From Stenotrophomonas sp. UBA7346 (GTDB taxonomy: Bacteria; Pseudomonadota; Gammaproteobacteria; Xanthomonadales; Xanthomonadaceae), in contig DKPB01000071.1 in NCBI GenBank assembly GCA_002471015.1, forward strand, positions 1 to 41,326: a stretch of 41,326 bases of DNA. Direction: 5' to 3'. Of this stretch, positions 1 through 8,012 are shown one piece after another (the stretch's first letter is position 1; each line of letters opens with the position of its first letter). The position numbers and the translations under genes are program-made. Below the pieces are notes generated by a model, which saw only the letters and a program-made list of their open reading frames with translations, was not told where the DNA came from and searched no databases.

Positions 1-1
1 C

Positions 2-87
2 TGGTGGAGGGAGGTGGATTCGAACCACCGAAGGCGTAAGCCAGCAGATTTACAGTCTGCCCCCGTTGGCCGCTTGGGTATCCCTCC
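2..87 (-). tRNA. tRNA-Tyr (GTA)
   Basis: Read on the minus strand, the acceptor stem GGAGGGA (81-87) pairs with TCCCTCC (6-12), followed by discriminator A and an encoded CCA (2-4). The anticodon loop CTGTAAA gives anticodon GTA. The T arm carries GGTTCGAATCC, and the long variable arm makes this a class II tRNA, as expected for bacterial tRNA-Tyr. It lies at the window edge, so its other neighbours cannot be seen. Confidence 0.95.
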
Positions 88-235
88 ATTCCACTCCCTT
101 GTCTAGGACCGCGGCCTTGCCGGTCAGGGGTGGGTGAGCCCGCTATTTTGGTGATGAGTGCCGATGCTGTCAACAGAAATCTTCACATTCGATGAAAATT
201 TTTTTACAGCACCGGCGATGCCCATCAACAACGCA

Positions 236-1255
236 TCACTCGCCGGGCATTTTAAGCTTTTCGTCGGCAAAAATGGCAACGTGCGGCACACCATCTGCAC
301 CGATCCAGCCGCGATACATGCCTTCGGTGTTGAACGGGGTTGCCGCCTTGCCATCAGCCGACAGCACGATGGCGCCACCATCACCGCCCAACTCAGGCAC
401 GCGCTTGACGATGACCTCCTCGCCCGCCTGGGCCGGGGTCTCGTGCAGGTACTTCATGCGCGAGCAGATTTCATGCGCTGCCGCCAGGCGGATATAGAAC
501 TCGCCCCAGCCGGTGCCCGATACCGCGCACTGGTCACTGGCATAGGTGCCGGCGCCGATGATCGGCGAGTCGCCCACACGGCCATAGCGCTTGTTGGTCA
601 TGCCGCCGGTCGACGTGCCTGCAGCCAGCTTGCCCTGGCTGTCCAGCGCTACCGCCCCCACCGTGCCGAAATGCTTGGCCGTTTCCAGGTCGACATGCGC
701 CTGGCCTGCGGCCTCTTCCTTCAGCGCACGCTGCAGCTGTTCCCAGCGCTTCTCGGTGCGGAAATAGGAGGGATCAACCAGCTCGATCTTCTGCTCGGCG
801 GCAAACATCTCGGCGCCCTGCCCGACCATCATGACGTGTGGGGAATGCTCCATCACCGCCTGCGCCAGCAGGATCGGGTTCTTCACCGTGTGCACGCCGG
901 CCACCGCACCCGCGCGCAGGGTGGCACCGTCCATCAGCGAGGCATCAAGTTCGTTCTTGCCATCATGGGTGAACACCGCGCCACGCCCGGCGTTGAAGGT
1001 GGGATCGTTCTCCAGCACGGTGATTGCCGCGGTGACTGCGTCCAGGGCCGGCTTGCCCGCCAGCAGTGCTTCATGCCCCTTGCGCAGGGCCTCGGTCAAT
1101 GCAGCACGCGCGGCACGCTCTTCCTCTGCACTGAAATCCTTGCGCTCCACGCCGGCACCGCCGTGGATCACCAACAAGGGGGACGGTGCAGCCGCCAACG
1201 CAGCCCCCGAAGACAACGACGCCAGGCCCAGCAGTACCGCGGAAGTCAGCTTCAT
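236..1255 (-). CDS. iaaA: Exported isoaspartyl peptidase / plant-type L-asparaginase
   Basis: This is an Ntn-hydrolase of the isoaspartyl dipeptidase/L-asparaginase family (339 aa). Such enzymes hydrolyse beta-aspartyl dipeptides and often L-Asn. The family signature GTVGAVALD begins at residue 197, making Thr198 the predicted nucleophile after autocleavage. GTSTGGMTNKRYGRVGD and the late GGDGGAI stretch also fit. Residues 1-23 form a signal peptide (hydrophobic core, ALAAA before P24), so the enzyme is probably periplasmic, unlike the cytoplasmic plant enzymes. It lies downstream of a cyanophycinase gene on the same strand, 176 bp away and across a terminator. In cyanophycin breakdown the product beta-Asp-Arg is the natural substrate of this family, so I infer it releases Asp and Arg. 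General protein-damage clearance is an alternative. Confidence 0.9.
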   Translation of the reverse strand: MKLTSAVLLGLASLSSGAALAAAPSPLLVIHGGAGVERKDFSAEEERAARAALTEALRKGHEALLAGKPALDAVTAAITVLENDPTFNAGRGAVFTHDGKNELDASLMDGATLRAGAVAGVHTVKNPILLAQAVMEHSPHVMMVGQGAEMFAAEQKIELVDPSYFRTEKRWEQLQRALKEEAAGQAHVDLETAKHFGTVGAVALDSQGKLAAGTSTGGMTNKRYGRVGDSPIIGAGTYASDQCAVSGTGWGEFYIRLAAAHEICSRMKYLHETPAQAGEEVIVKRVPELGGDGGAIVLSADGKAATPFNTEGMYRGWIGADGVPHVAIFADEKLKMPGE

Positions 1256-1387
1256 GTTTCTTCACTCCGGAATGGAATCTGGATTCTAGGCACGCCGAGC
1301 CCTGCCTGAACAGCACGCGCACCCAACTTGCTCGGCGTTCGTCACTGGCGCGCCACCTGACGCCGCCTCCAATGCAGCAGACACGCA

Positions 1388-1413
1388 CAAAAAAGGGGCC
1401 GAAGCCCCTTTTG
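1388..1413 (-). terminator. Intrinsic terminator after the cyanophycinase gene
   Basis: A perfect hairpin has arms AAAAGGGGC and GCCCCTTTT around a short loop. It ends in T-rich sequence on both strands, so it could work in either direction. It sits between the cyanophycinase stop and the isoaspartyl peptidase start, which suggests the two genes are not simply one uninterrupted message. Confidence 0.75.
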
Positions 1414-1431
1414 TAGTGCCCTGCCCCGCAC

Positions 1432-2457
1432 TCAGTGCGGCAGCAGTTGCAGATGGCCATTTTTCACATGCGCCACTGCGGTGAAAGCCGGGTTGTCCAC
1501 CTTGAACCCATCCAGATGAAGGACACTGTGCTTGCCCACGCCGGTCACCGGCACCGCGCTGTAATCCAGCGGCTGGCCCGCAACCATGCGCTCGGGCGCA
1601 TGTCGCGGCATCACCAGCCATGCATAGCCATCGCCCAATGCGTAGACGCGCCCGCGGCCGTCCGCTTCCACGCACAGGGCGGCATCCTCGTCCACGCCCA
1701 GGCCGACAACCTCGTTGCTGCCCGATGCCTGCGCCGCACGCGCGACGAACGTGATCAGGCGCCCAAGCCGGTCGCGCCGCGCAAAGTGCGTGTCGGTGAC
1801 CACCTTGGACAGGTAGGGCATGGCCAGGAAGCCCTCGGCAAGGGTGATCTCGCTGCCCATCGGGTTGGCCAGCGCGGTGGCCGAGTCGACGCTGCCACCG
1901 TCCAGTGCGCCATAGGCATGGTGCCCGAGCACTGCCAGGCCTGCGCTGGTACCACCAATCGGCTTGCCTGCGCGCACATGGGCATCCAGCAGCTTGTTCA
2001 ACTCGGTGCCCTGCCAGAAGCGCACGTAGCGCGCCTGGTCACCACCGGCAAGGAAGATGGCATCGGCGTCACGCACCATCTGCAGCACCTTTGGATCATC
2101 GGCGGCCTTGCGGTCCTCGAACACCAAGGTCTGTACGGCGGTAACGCCACCGATATCGTTGTAGAGCTCTTTCTGCATGTTGTCGTCGCCGGACGCACGC
2201 AGGATCACCACGCGGCCGTGGCCGGCACGTTCAACCCACCAATGGAATGCTTCCGGCACCCAGTCACCGCCCCCCATCAACAACATCGCCGGCTGCGTCC
2301 GCGCAGGGCGCGGGGCCTTGATGTCGCCAATTTCGTAGTAGTGATAGCCAGGCCCACCGCTGGCCGGCGCGGCCTGCACATTGGTAACACCTGCAACCAC
2401 CATCACTGCACCGGCAAGCAACACGCGCTGCAGCCAGGAACTCTTACGTTTCAGCAC
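1432..2457 (-). CDS. Exported cyanophycinase (peptidase S51 family)
   Basis: Cyanophycinases are serine exopeptidases that cut multi-L-arginyl-poly-L-aspartate into beta-Asp-Arg dipeptides. This 341-aa protein has the nucleophile elbow GGTSAGLAVLG (Ser171), the family motif LAGGDQARY (Gln141) ahead of it, the histidine motif TDTHFARRDR (His224), and GVDEDAAL further on. A hydrophobic segment at residues 10-29 followed by VQAAPA is a signal peptide, so this is the extracellular or periplasmic type (often called CphE) rather than the cytoplasmic CphB of cyanobacteria. It diverges from a TonB-dependent receptor gene across a 181-bp spacer and precedes an isoaspartyl peptidase. No cyanophycin synthetase is present, which points to scavenging of external polymer. 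Another S51 substrate is possible, but the motifs favour cyanophycinase. Confidence 0.87.
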   Translation of the reverse strand: MLKRKSSWLQRVLLAGAVMVVAGVTNVQAAPASGGPGYHYYEIGDIKAPRPARTQPAMLLMGGGDWVPEAFHWWVERAGHGRVVILRASGDDNMQKELYNDIGGVTAVQTLVFEDRKAADDPKVLQMVRDADAIFLAGGDQARYVRFWQGTELNKLLDAHVRAGKPIGGTSAGLAVLGHHAYGALDGGSVDSATALANPMGSEITLAEGFLAMPYLSKVVTDTHFARRDRLGRLITFVARAAQASGSNEVVGLGVDEDAALCVEADGRGRVYALGDGYAWLVMPRHAPERMVAGQPLDYSAVPVTGVGKHSVLHLDGFKVDNPAFTAVAHVKNGHLQLLPH

Positions 2458-2638
2458 TTGAAGCCAATCCCGAGGTAATCGTTTGCAGCCGTAATGCCAG
2501 ACTTTAAGGCAGTGGTCAACCGTGTAAAAAACGTGTTAGATGCCATTACCCCGATCACAAATCTGACACGGGCGGCCGGCATTTCCCCACATGCCGGAGG
2601 GAAGAAGTCCAGAACACTTTTCATCAGAGAGCTGATTC
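2458..2638. promoter_or_regulatory. Divergent spacer between cyanophycinase and TonB receptor genes
   Basis: This 181-bp spacer must hold the promoters for both divergent genes. It is clearly AT-richer than its flanks around 2520-2545 and contains CGTGT repeated on either side of an A6 run (2521-2537). I see no convincing -35/-10 pair or known operator, so only the location is supported. Confidence 0.4.
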
Positions 2639-5431
2639 ATGCGTAAGCACGCAATGGTGTGTTCAATCCAACTGGCCCTGTTGTCGATGGCCGCCCCCGC
2701 CCTGGCCCAATCCGCCCAGGAACAACCCCAACAACTGGATACCGTGCAGGTCACCGGTTCGCGCATCCCGCGCGCACAGGTGGAGGGCCCTGCGCCGGTC
2801 ACGGTGGTGACCGCCGAGCAGATCAAGTCTGCCGGTTTCACCTCGGTCCCGGACGTGTTGCGCTCGCTGAGCCAGAACAGCGGCAGCACCCAGGGACAGC
2901 AGAACACCACTGGCGCCCAGTCCACTCCTGGCGCGCAGGCGGTCGACCTGCGCGGCCTGGGGCCGAATCACACCCTTGTCCTGGTCAACGGCCGCCGTAT
3001 CGCGGACTTCCCGCTGCCTCTCAATGGCCGCAGCAACTTCACCGACGTCGGCAATATTCCGCTGGGCATGATTGACCGGATTGAAGTACTGACCGGCAGC
3101 GCCTCGGCCGTGTATGGCTCCGACGCAATGGCTGGTGTCATCAACTTCATCCTTAAGAAATCCACGGATGGCACCACCTTCGACTACCGTTTTGGCGACA
3201 CCAGCCATGGCGGTGGTTCATCGCGGAATCTGACGATCACCACCGGCTTTGAGCAAGACAACTTCAGCGGCATCGTCGGTGTAGAGCTGATCGACAAGCG
3301 CCCGCTATGGGGCACCGATCGCAGCGTACAGGATTCGACACTGGACTCGCCGGCTGCGGAACGCCGGCTACCGCGCCTGATCGCCCAGTTGCAGAACTGG
3401 GACGACGACGAAAACATCGCCCCTGAGGACGGTTGCGCGGCGATGGCCGGCCTCAACGGCGGCACCACCGTGCTCGCCGAGAACGACTACGGCCCGTATT
3501 GCGGAAGCGAGCGTGCCATTGCCTATCGCACCATCCAGAACGAGCGCAAGGGCTTCAACGCCTATGGTTCGTTCGAATACCGCTTCAACGATGCGCTGTC
3601 ATGGTTCGCCGATATCCAGCTTGGCCAACAGAAAGTCAAGCTGCTGACCGGCACCAACGGCAATGATGTCGCCAGCGACCACATGGGTTGGGAGTTTCAT
3701 GACCCGAACTCGACTGGCAATTACCGCAACAAGATCTTCTACAACGCCACCACCGAGCGTTACGAGAACTGGGCGCGCCAGTTCACCCCGGAGGAAGTGG
3801 GCGGCCTGCGCAACCGTATGAATACCACCACCCAGAAGACGTTTGCGGTGACCACCGGCCTGAAGGGCATATTCGCCGACGAATGGAACTGGGAGGCGGC
3901 CTACAACCACTCCCAGTACAAGGCTGACGTCAAGATGCCGCGCATCAAGGCGGCCGCAGCCAATCGCCTGTTCCTGGGCGAACTGCAGGGTTATGACGAT
4001 GACGGCATCGCGATCTACACCCCGGATCCGGCAAGGCTGTTCACGCCACTGACCGAGGCCGAGTTCGCCTCGATCGCAGCAATGTCCACATTCCGCCCGG
4101 AAGCCAAGAACGACAACCTCAGCTTCACGGTAGACAACGCCTCACTGTTCTCGATGCCCGCTGGCGATGTCGGCTTCGCAGGCGCCGTGGAATACGGCAA
4201 GCAGTCCTATAAGATCAACCCCGATCCACTGGCATTGACCGAAGACGCCTACTACGGCCCCCGGTACGGCGATGGCCATGGCGACCGCAATCACTGGAGT
4301 GCGGCCGGTGAATTACGCGTGCCGCTGGCCTCAAGCCTGCAGGCAAGCGCGGCCGGGCGTTATGACCGCTACAGCTACGGCAACAAGAACCCGGGCAAGC
4401 TCACCTACAGCGTCGGCTTGGAATGGCGCCCGCTGGATACCTTGCTGCTGCGCAGCTCATACGGCACAGGCTTCCGCGCGCCGGACATGCACTACCTGTT
4501 TGCCGGGAACGACTACTACCGCACCCGCTTCGCCACCGACTACTTGGCCTGCCGTACGGACAATGCCGGTGCCACGGACGGCGAATGCTACGACCGCGAC
4601 TTTGGCAACTACGACGTCAGCACGTTCGACGTCTACAGCGGGAACATGCAACTGGACGAGGAAACTAGCAAATCGTTCTCGGCTGGCTTCGTCTGGTCGC
4701 CGGTGGCCAACTTCGATCTAGCGGTGGATTACTACAAGATCCGCATCGAAAACCAGGTGCAAACCCAGGACCGCGAGCTGCTCCGCATCCAGGAAGCCGA
4801 CTGTCGCCTGGGCAAGACCGATACCGGCGCAGCAGTGGACATCAACTCGCCGACCTGCGTCGATGCGCTGGCCCGCGTGATCCGCGATGCGGACGGCAAC
4901 ATCACCAGCGTGCACTTCGCTCCGATCAACATCGCTAACGAAGAAACCTCGGGCATCGACGTGGCCGCCAACTATCGTCTGCAGACGGCAAACGCGGGCG
5001 ACTTCAGCTTCACTGGGCAGTACAACTGGACTCACCGCCACACCCGCCAACAGTATCCCGGTGACCCGAAGGAAGACATGCTCGATGTCAGCTTCAGCGC
5101 CACAACGCTACCGCGGGTGAAATCGAACCTGGGCGTGAGCTGGGACAAGGGTGCCTGGGGCGCCAGCCTGTTCGGCAGCTATCTGGGCAGGGTTGCCAAC
5201 TACGATAACGATGCATGGACCGAGGCCACCTGGCGCTTCAATGCGGGCGCGCGTTACGACATCACTGACCACCTGCGGGTGTCTCTGTCGGTCAACAACC
5301 TGTTCAACAAGATGCCGCCGAAGGACTCGACTTGGTCGAACTACCCGTACTACGACACCTCGTGGTTCGACAGCATGGGCCGCAGCTACTACCTGCAGCT
5401 GACCTGGAAGTTGGGCGGCAAGGCGCTGTAA
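2639..5431 (+). CDS. TonB-dependent outer-membrane receptor (putative cyanophycin-fragment uptake)
   Basis: A 930-aa TonB-dependent receptor that would carry a substrate across the outer membrane using TonB energy. It has a signal peptide (residues 1-23, ending PALAQ), a TonB-box/plug start LDTVQVTGSRI, and plug motifs VDLRGLGPNHTLVLVNGRR and IDRIEVLTGSASAVYGSDA. GTGFRAPD is a typical barrel motif, and the protein ends in YYLQLTWKLGGKAL. Length and layout fit the large oligomer-type receptors of xanthomonads, not small siderophore receptors. The start follows an AGAGAG stretch at 2626-2631. Its divergent neighbours are exported cyanophycinase and isoaspartyl peptidase, so I infer it imports beta-Asp-Arg or short cyanophycin fragments. 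The barrel sequence itself does not reveal the ligand. Confidence 0.9.
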   Translation: MRKHAMVCSIQLALLSMAAPALAQSAQEQPQQLDTVQVTGSRIPRAQVEGPAPVTVVTAEQIKSAGFTSVPDVLRSLSQNSGSTQGQQNTTGAQSTPGAQAVDLRGLGPNHTLVLVNGRRIADFPLPLNGRSNFTDVGNIPLGMIDRIEVLTGSASAVYGSDAMAGVINFILKKSTDGTTFDYRFGDTSHGGGSSRNLTITTGFEQDNFSGIVGVELIDKRPLWGTDRSVQDSTLDSPAAERRLPRLIAQLQNWDDDENIAPEDGCAAMAGLNGGTTVLAENDYGPYCGSERAIAYRTIQNERKGFNAYGSFEYRFNDALSWFADIQLGQQKVKLLTGTNGNDVASDHMGWEFHDPNSTGNYRNKIFYNATTERYENWARQFTPEEVGGLRNRMNTTTQKTFAVTTGLKGIFADEWNWEAAYNHSQYKADVKMPRIKAAAANRLFLGELQGYDDDGIAIYTPDPARLFTPLTEAEFASIAAMSTFRPEAKNDNLSFTVDNASLFSMPAGDVGFAGAVEYGKQSYKINPDPLALTEDAYYGPRYGDGHGDRNHWSAAGELRVPLASSLQASAAGRYDRYSYGNKNPGKLTYSVGLEWRPLDTLLLRSSYGTGFRAPDMHYLFAGNDYYRTRFATDYLACRTDNAGATDGECYDRDFGNYDVSTFDVYSGNMQLDEETSKSFSAGFVWSPVANFDLAVDYYKIRIENQVQTQDRELLRIQEADCRLGKTDTGAAVDINSPTCVDALARVIRDADGNITSVHFAPINIANEETSGIDVAANYRLQTANAGDFSFTGQYNWTHRHTRQQYPGDPKEDMLDVSFSATTLPRVKSNLGVSWDKGAWGASLFGSYLGRVANYDNDAWTEATWRFNAGARYDITDHLRVSLSVNNLFNKMPPKDSTWSNYPYYDTSWFDSMGRSYYLQLTWKLGGKAL

Positions 5432-5452
5432 GGCCAGTCTCCATGTAGTGCC

Positions 5453-5481
5453 AACAAGGCCCGCCAATGGCGGGCCTTGTT
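5453..5481 (+). terminator. Intrinsic terminator of the TonB receptor gene
   Basis: A 13-bp perfect stem (AACAAGGCCCGCC pairing with its complement, loop AAT) lies 21 bp after the receptor stop. It is followed by T-rich sequence. Confidence 0.85.
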
Positions 5482-5677
5482 GTTTGTGTGGATTGCGTAT
5501 TCCGGCAGAAGCTGGAGCACAGCGTGCCCGGGAAGGCTCAGGGGCAATTCTTCTCCGCAACGGACGTAGCCCGGGTAAGCGCGGCGCACCCGGGAGCTTT
5601 CGGTTGCTACCCGAACTTGCGCGCATCGGTCATCCCCCGGGTGCGCTGCGCTTACCCGGGCTACGCAGTTGCGATCT

Positions 5678-5725
5678 TTCTCCACAGCGGCTGTGCGCAA
5701 TCGATGGAGAAGGCTGTGGACAAGC
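5678..5725 (+). repeat. 48-bp direct repeat, copy 1
   Basis: The unit starts TTCTCCACAGC and ends GCTGTGGACAAGC. It is 45/48 identical to copy 2 at 6028-6075. Both copies sit a short distance after a CCCGGG-type palindrome, so palindrome and unit look like one composite element present twice. Confidence 0.8.
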
Positions 5726-6027
5726 CCGTGCAGGCCCTGTGCTGCAATGCTCTCGGAGCCATGGTGAATATTTCACCAGCATTTCCGGATGCTCCGCGAT
5801 GCTTCCCGACAAAAGCGACCCGAACCGCAAAGCGCATGCCCCCCCGGTTGCACAAACGGCCGCGATTTCAGCAATGTCGGCCTTGCGCCCCACAGCATCC
5901 CCACAAAGCCGTTGTGCAAGCCCACCCAGGGAGGACGCTCACGCATTGTCGCGCCGGCTGCTTCCCGGGTGCGCTGCGCTTACCCGGGCTACAACCCCGG
6001 GTGATCCGAACTTCAGGGCAGAATCGC

Positions 6028-6075
6028 TTCTCCACAGCAGCTGTGTGCAATGGATGGAGAAGGCTGTGGACAAGC
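6028..6075 (+). repeat. 48-bp direct repeat, copy 2
   Basis: This is the second copy of the 48-bp unit, downstream of the palindrome at 5964-5992. It differs from copy 1 by three substitutions. The TTGTCCACA on its complementary strand is one base from a DnaA box, but no other origin feature is present. Confidence 0.8.
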
Positions 6076-6148
6076 CTGCACAGCCCTTGCGCGACAAGGG
6101 TTTCAAGAATGTGGTGAAAATTTGATCAGGCTGCAAAGCGCGGATACG

Positions 6149-6175
6149 ACAAGGCCCCGCAATGCGGGGCCTTGT
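6149..6175 (-). terminator. Intrinsic terminator of ychF
   Basis: A 12-bp perfect stem (ACAAGGCCCCGC with its complement, loop AAT) lies just beyond the ychF stop on the minus strand. It closely resembles the terminator at 5453-5481. Confidence 0.8.
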
Positions 6176-6198
6176 GGATGCAGCAACGTCGCGGAGGA

Positions 6199-7290
6199 TC
6201 AGACGTTGAAGCGGAAGTGCAGCACGTCGCCTTCCTTGACGATGTAGTCCTTGCCTTCCAGGCGCAGGCGGCCGGCTTCCTTGGCGCCCTGCTCACCCTT
6301 GAGATTGATGAAATCGTCATAGGCGATGGTTTCGGCGCGGATGAAGCCACGCTCGAAATCGGTGTGGATCACGCCGGCGGCTTGCGGCGCGGTTGAACCC
6401 GCACGCAGCTGCCATGCGCGGACTTCCTTCACACCTGCGGTGAAGTACGTCTGCAGGCCGAGCAGCTTGTAACCGGCGCGGATCACGCGGTTCAGGCCCG
6501 GCTCGTCCAGGCCGAGATCCTTGAGGAACTCGTCGCGGTCGGCGTCTTCCAGCTGCGCCAGTTCTTCCTCGATCGCCGCACACACCGGCACCACCTCGGC
6601 GCCTTCGGCTTCGGCACGCGCGCGCACCGCATCCAGGTGCGGGTTGTTCTCGAACCCATCCTCGGCCACGTTGGCGATGTACATCAGCGGCTTGAGGGTG
6701 ATCAGGAACATGTCGCGGATCAGTGCCTTCTCGTCGGCATCCAGACCCGCCGAACGTGCCGACTTGCCCTGATCCAGCACCGATGCCAGCTTTTCCAGCA
6801 CCGGCTTGCGGGCCAGTGCGTCCTTGTCGTTGGCCTTGGCCGCGCGGGTGGCGCGGTCCAGCGCCTTCAGCACCGATTCCAGGTCGGCCAGCGCCAGCTC
6901 GGTATCGATGGTTTCGATGTCGGCGATCGGGTCGACCTTGTTGGCGACGTGGATGACGTTGCCATCCTCAAAGCAGCGCACCACGTGGGCGATGGCGTCA
7001 GTCTCGCGGATGTGGGCCAGGAACTTGTTGCCCAGGCCTTCACCCTTGGACGCACCGGCAACCAGGCCGGCGATGTCGACGAACTCCATCGTGGTCGGGA
7101 TCACCCGCTCCGGCTTGACGATGGCTGCCAGCGCCTCAAGGCGCGGGTCCGGCACCGGCACGACGCCGGTGTTCGGCTCGATCGTGCAGAACGGGAAGTT
7201 GGCCGCAGCGATACCCGCCTTGGTCAGCGCATTGAACAGGGTCGACTTGCCGACATTGGGCAGGCCGACGATGCCGCATTTGATACCCAT
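6199..7290 (-). CDS. ychF: Redox/ribosome-associated ATPase YchF (OLA1 family)
   Basis: YchF is a universally conserved Obg-related P-loop NTPase that prefers ATP, binds ribosomes and affects stress responses. At 363 aa the length is standard for the family. The N-terminus MGIKCGIVGLPNVGKST holds the G1/Walker A motif and FVDIAGLVAGASKGEGLGN the G3 region. A coiled-coil insertion follows (about residues 120-200), then a TGS domain (FERGFIRAETIAYDD through VKEGDVLHFRFNV). A longer frame continues upstream, but the ATG at 7290 is preceded by GAAGGAC and gives the family N-terminus. The pth-ychF pairing is conserved in gammaproteobacteria. A long hairpin lies in the 87-bp gap upstream. Confidence 0.97.
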   Translation of the reverse strand: MGIKCGIVGLPNVGKSTLFNALTKAGIAAANFPFCTIEPNTGVVPVPDPRLEALAAIVKPERVIPTTMEFVDIAGLVAGASKGEGLGNKFLAHIRETDAIAHVVRCFEDGNVIHVANKVDPIADIETIDTELALADLESVLKALDRATRAAKANDKDALARKPVLEKLASVLDQGKSARSAGLDADEKALIRDMFLITLKPLMYIANVAEDGFENNPHLDAVRARAEAEGAEVVPVCAAIEEELAQLEDADRDEFLKDLGLDEPGLNRVIRAGYKLLGLQTYFTAGVKEVRAWQLRAGSTAPQAAGVIHTDFERGFIRAETIAYDDFINLKGEQGAKEAGRLRLEGKDYIVKEGDVLHFRFNV

Positions 7291-7303
7291 GGTGCTGTCC
7301 TTC

Positions 7304-7378
7304 GGGAATGGGGAATGGAGAATCGGGAATGGAGAATTGGAAAGCACGCTGCCTTCCGATTCCCCATTCCCCATTCCC
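7304..7378. repeat. 23-bp inverted repeat (GGGAATGG type) between pth and ychF
   Basis: Left arm 7304-7326 and right arm 7356-7378 are complementary at 22 of 23 positions, with a 29-nt loop. Each arm is built of GGGAAT/GGGGAAT units. The right arm touches the pth stop codon and the left arm ends a few bases before the ychF ribosome-binding site. In RNA this would be a very stable hairpin between two co-oriented genes. Confidence 0.8.
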
Positions 7379-7959
7379 TACTTCCCGCTAGTGTGCAGCC
7401 GCTTCATGGCTTCGTTGTAGTCCCCTGCCACCGCCAAGGGCAGCACATCGATGGCCGCGTCGATGGCGCGCTCCATCAGCACCGCGTCATCGGCGGACGG
7501 ACGCCCCAGCACCCAGCCAACCACGCGGTCCTTGTGACCCGGATGGCCAATGCCAAGACGCAGACGGTGGAACTTGCCATGACCGAGCAGGCGGATGGTG
7601 TCACGGAGGCCGTTCTGGCCACCGTGGCCGCCGTCGAACTTGAGCCGGGCCACGCCGGGCGGCATGTCCAGTTCGTCGTGGGCGATCAGGGTCTGTTCCG
7701 GCTCGATCTTCCAGAACCGCTGTGCGGCGGTGACCGATTTGCCAGAGAGGTTCATGAAGGTGGCCGGCTTCAACAGCCATACCGGTTGCCCGGCGATGTC
7801 GACCTTGGCCACTTCGCCAAACAGTTTGCTTTCCAGCGCCCAGCGCGCGCCCTGCCGCTCTGCCAGGGCCTCAACGAAATGAAACCCGGCATTGTGCCGG
7901 GTCCGGGCGTGTTCGGGTCCGGGGTTGCCCAGACCAACGATCAATCGCAAGCCAGTCAT
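7378..7959 (-). CDS. pth: Peptidyl-tRNA hydrolase
   Basis: Pth releases tRNA from prematurely dropped peptidyl-tRNAs in the cytoplasm and is essential in most bacteria. At 193 aa it has the family length. The hallmark residues are visible: N12 in VGLGNPGP, catalytic H22 in RHNAGF, N70 in FMNLSG and D95 in AHDELD. The GGHGGQNGLRD loop and FHRLRLGIGHP also fit. It sits between rplY and ychF on the same strand, the usual arrangement. Confidence 0.98.
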   Translation of the reverse strand: MTGLRLIVGLGNPGPEHARTRHNAGFHFVEALAERQGARWALESKLFGEVAKVDIAGQPVWLLKPATFMNLSGKSVTAAQRFWKIEPEQTLIAHDELDMPPGVARLKFDGGHGGQNGLRDTIRLLGHGKFHRLRLGIGHPGHKDRVVGWVLGRPSADDAVLMERAIDAAIDVLPLAVAGDYNEAMKRLHTSGK

Positions 7960-7976
7960 CTGTCTGATGCATCTGT

Positions 7977-8002
7977 CGCACCCGCCCCGAAAGGCGGGCG
8001 CG
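7977..8002 (-). terminator. Hairpin between rplY and pth
   Basis: A GC-rich stem-loop (arms of the CCCGCC/GGCGGG type) lies just after the rplY stop. It lacks a U tract on the minus strand, so partial termination or mRNA stabilisation is as likely as full termination. Confidence 0.4.
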
Positions 8003-8012
8003 ACATTGCCGA

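Larger units (their letters stand above)
5482..6148. repeat. Repeat-rich spacer with no gene
   Basis: The spacer between the two terminators holds no credible gene; open frames here run through the repeats. It contains three copies of a palindrome built on GTAGCCCGGGTAAGCGC (5566-5595 forward; 5636-5664 and 5964-5992 inverted). It also has two direct copies of a 48-bp unit (5678-5725 and 6028-6075) differing at only three positions. In the 48-bp unit a near-perfect small palindrome (CACAGCGGCTGTG in the first copy) is nested between TTCTCCA and TGGAGAA. The GTAG head and palindromic form match the SMAG/REP style of Stenotrophomonas repeats. Confidence 0.75.

Noticed and set aside
158..1309. 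383-residue plus-strand open frame opposite the isoaspartyl peptidase
   Set aside because: The minus-strand product has an intact Ntn-hydrolase signature and signal peptide.
2521..2540. CGTGT direct repeat with A6 centre as an operator for the cyanophycin locus
   Set aside because: Too short and imperfect to call from one sequence; noted only within the spacer entry.
5711..5725. DnaA-box-like TTGTCCACA in the 48-bp repeats as a replication origin
   Set aside because: Only one near-match per repeat copy, no AT-rich unwinding region and no dnaA or other origin genes nearby.
5448..6125. Open frames of 216-225 residues through the repeat spacer
   Set aside because: They begin in a terminator and read through palindromes and the 48-bp repeats; the repeated peptide segments come from the DNA repeats.
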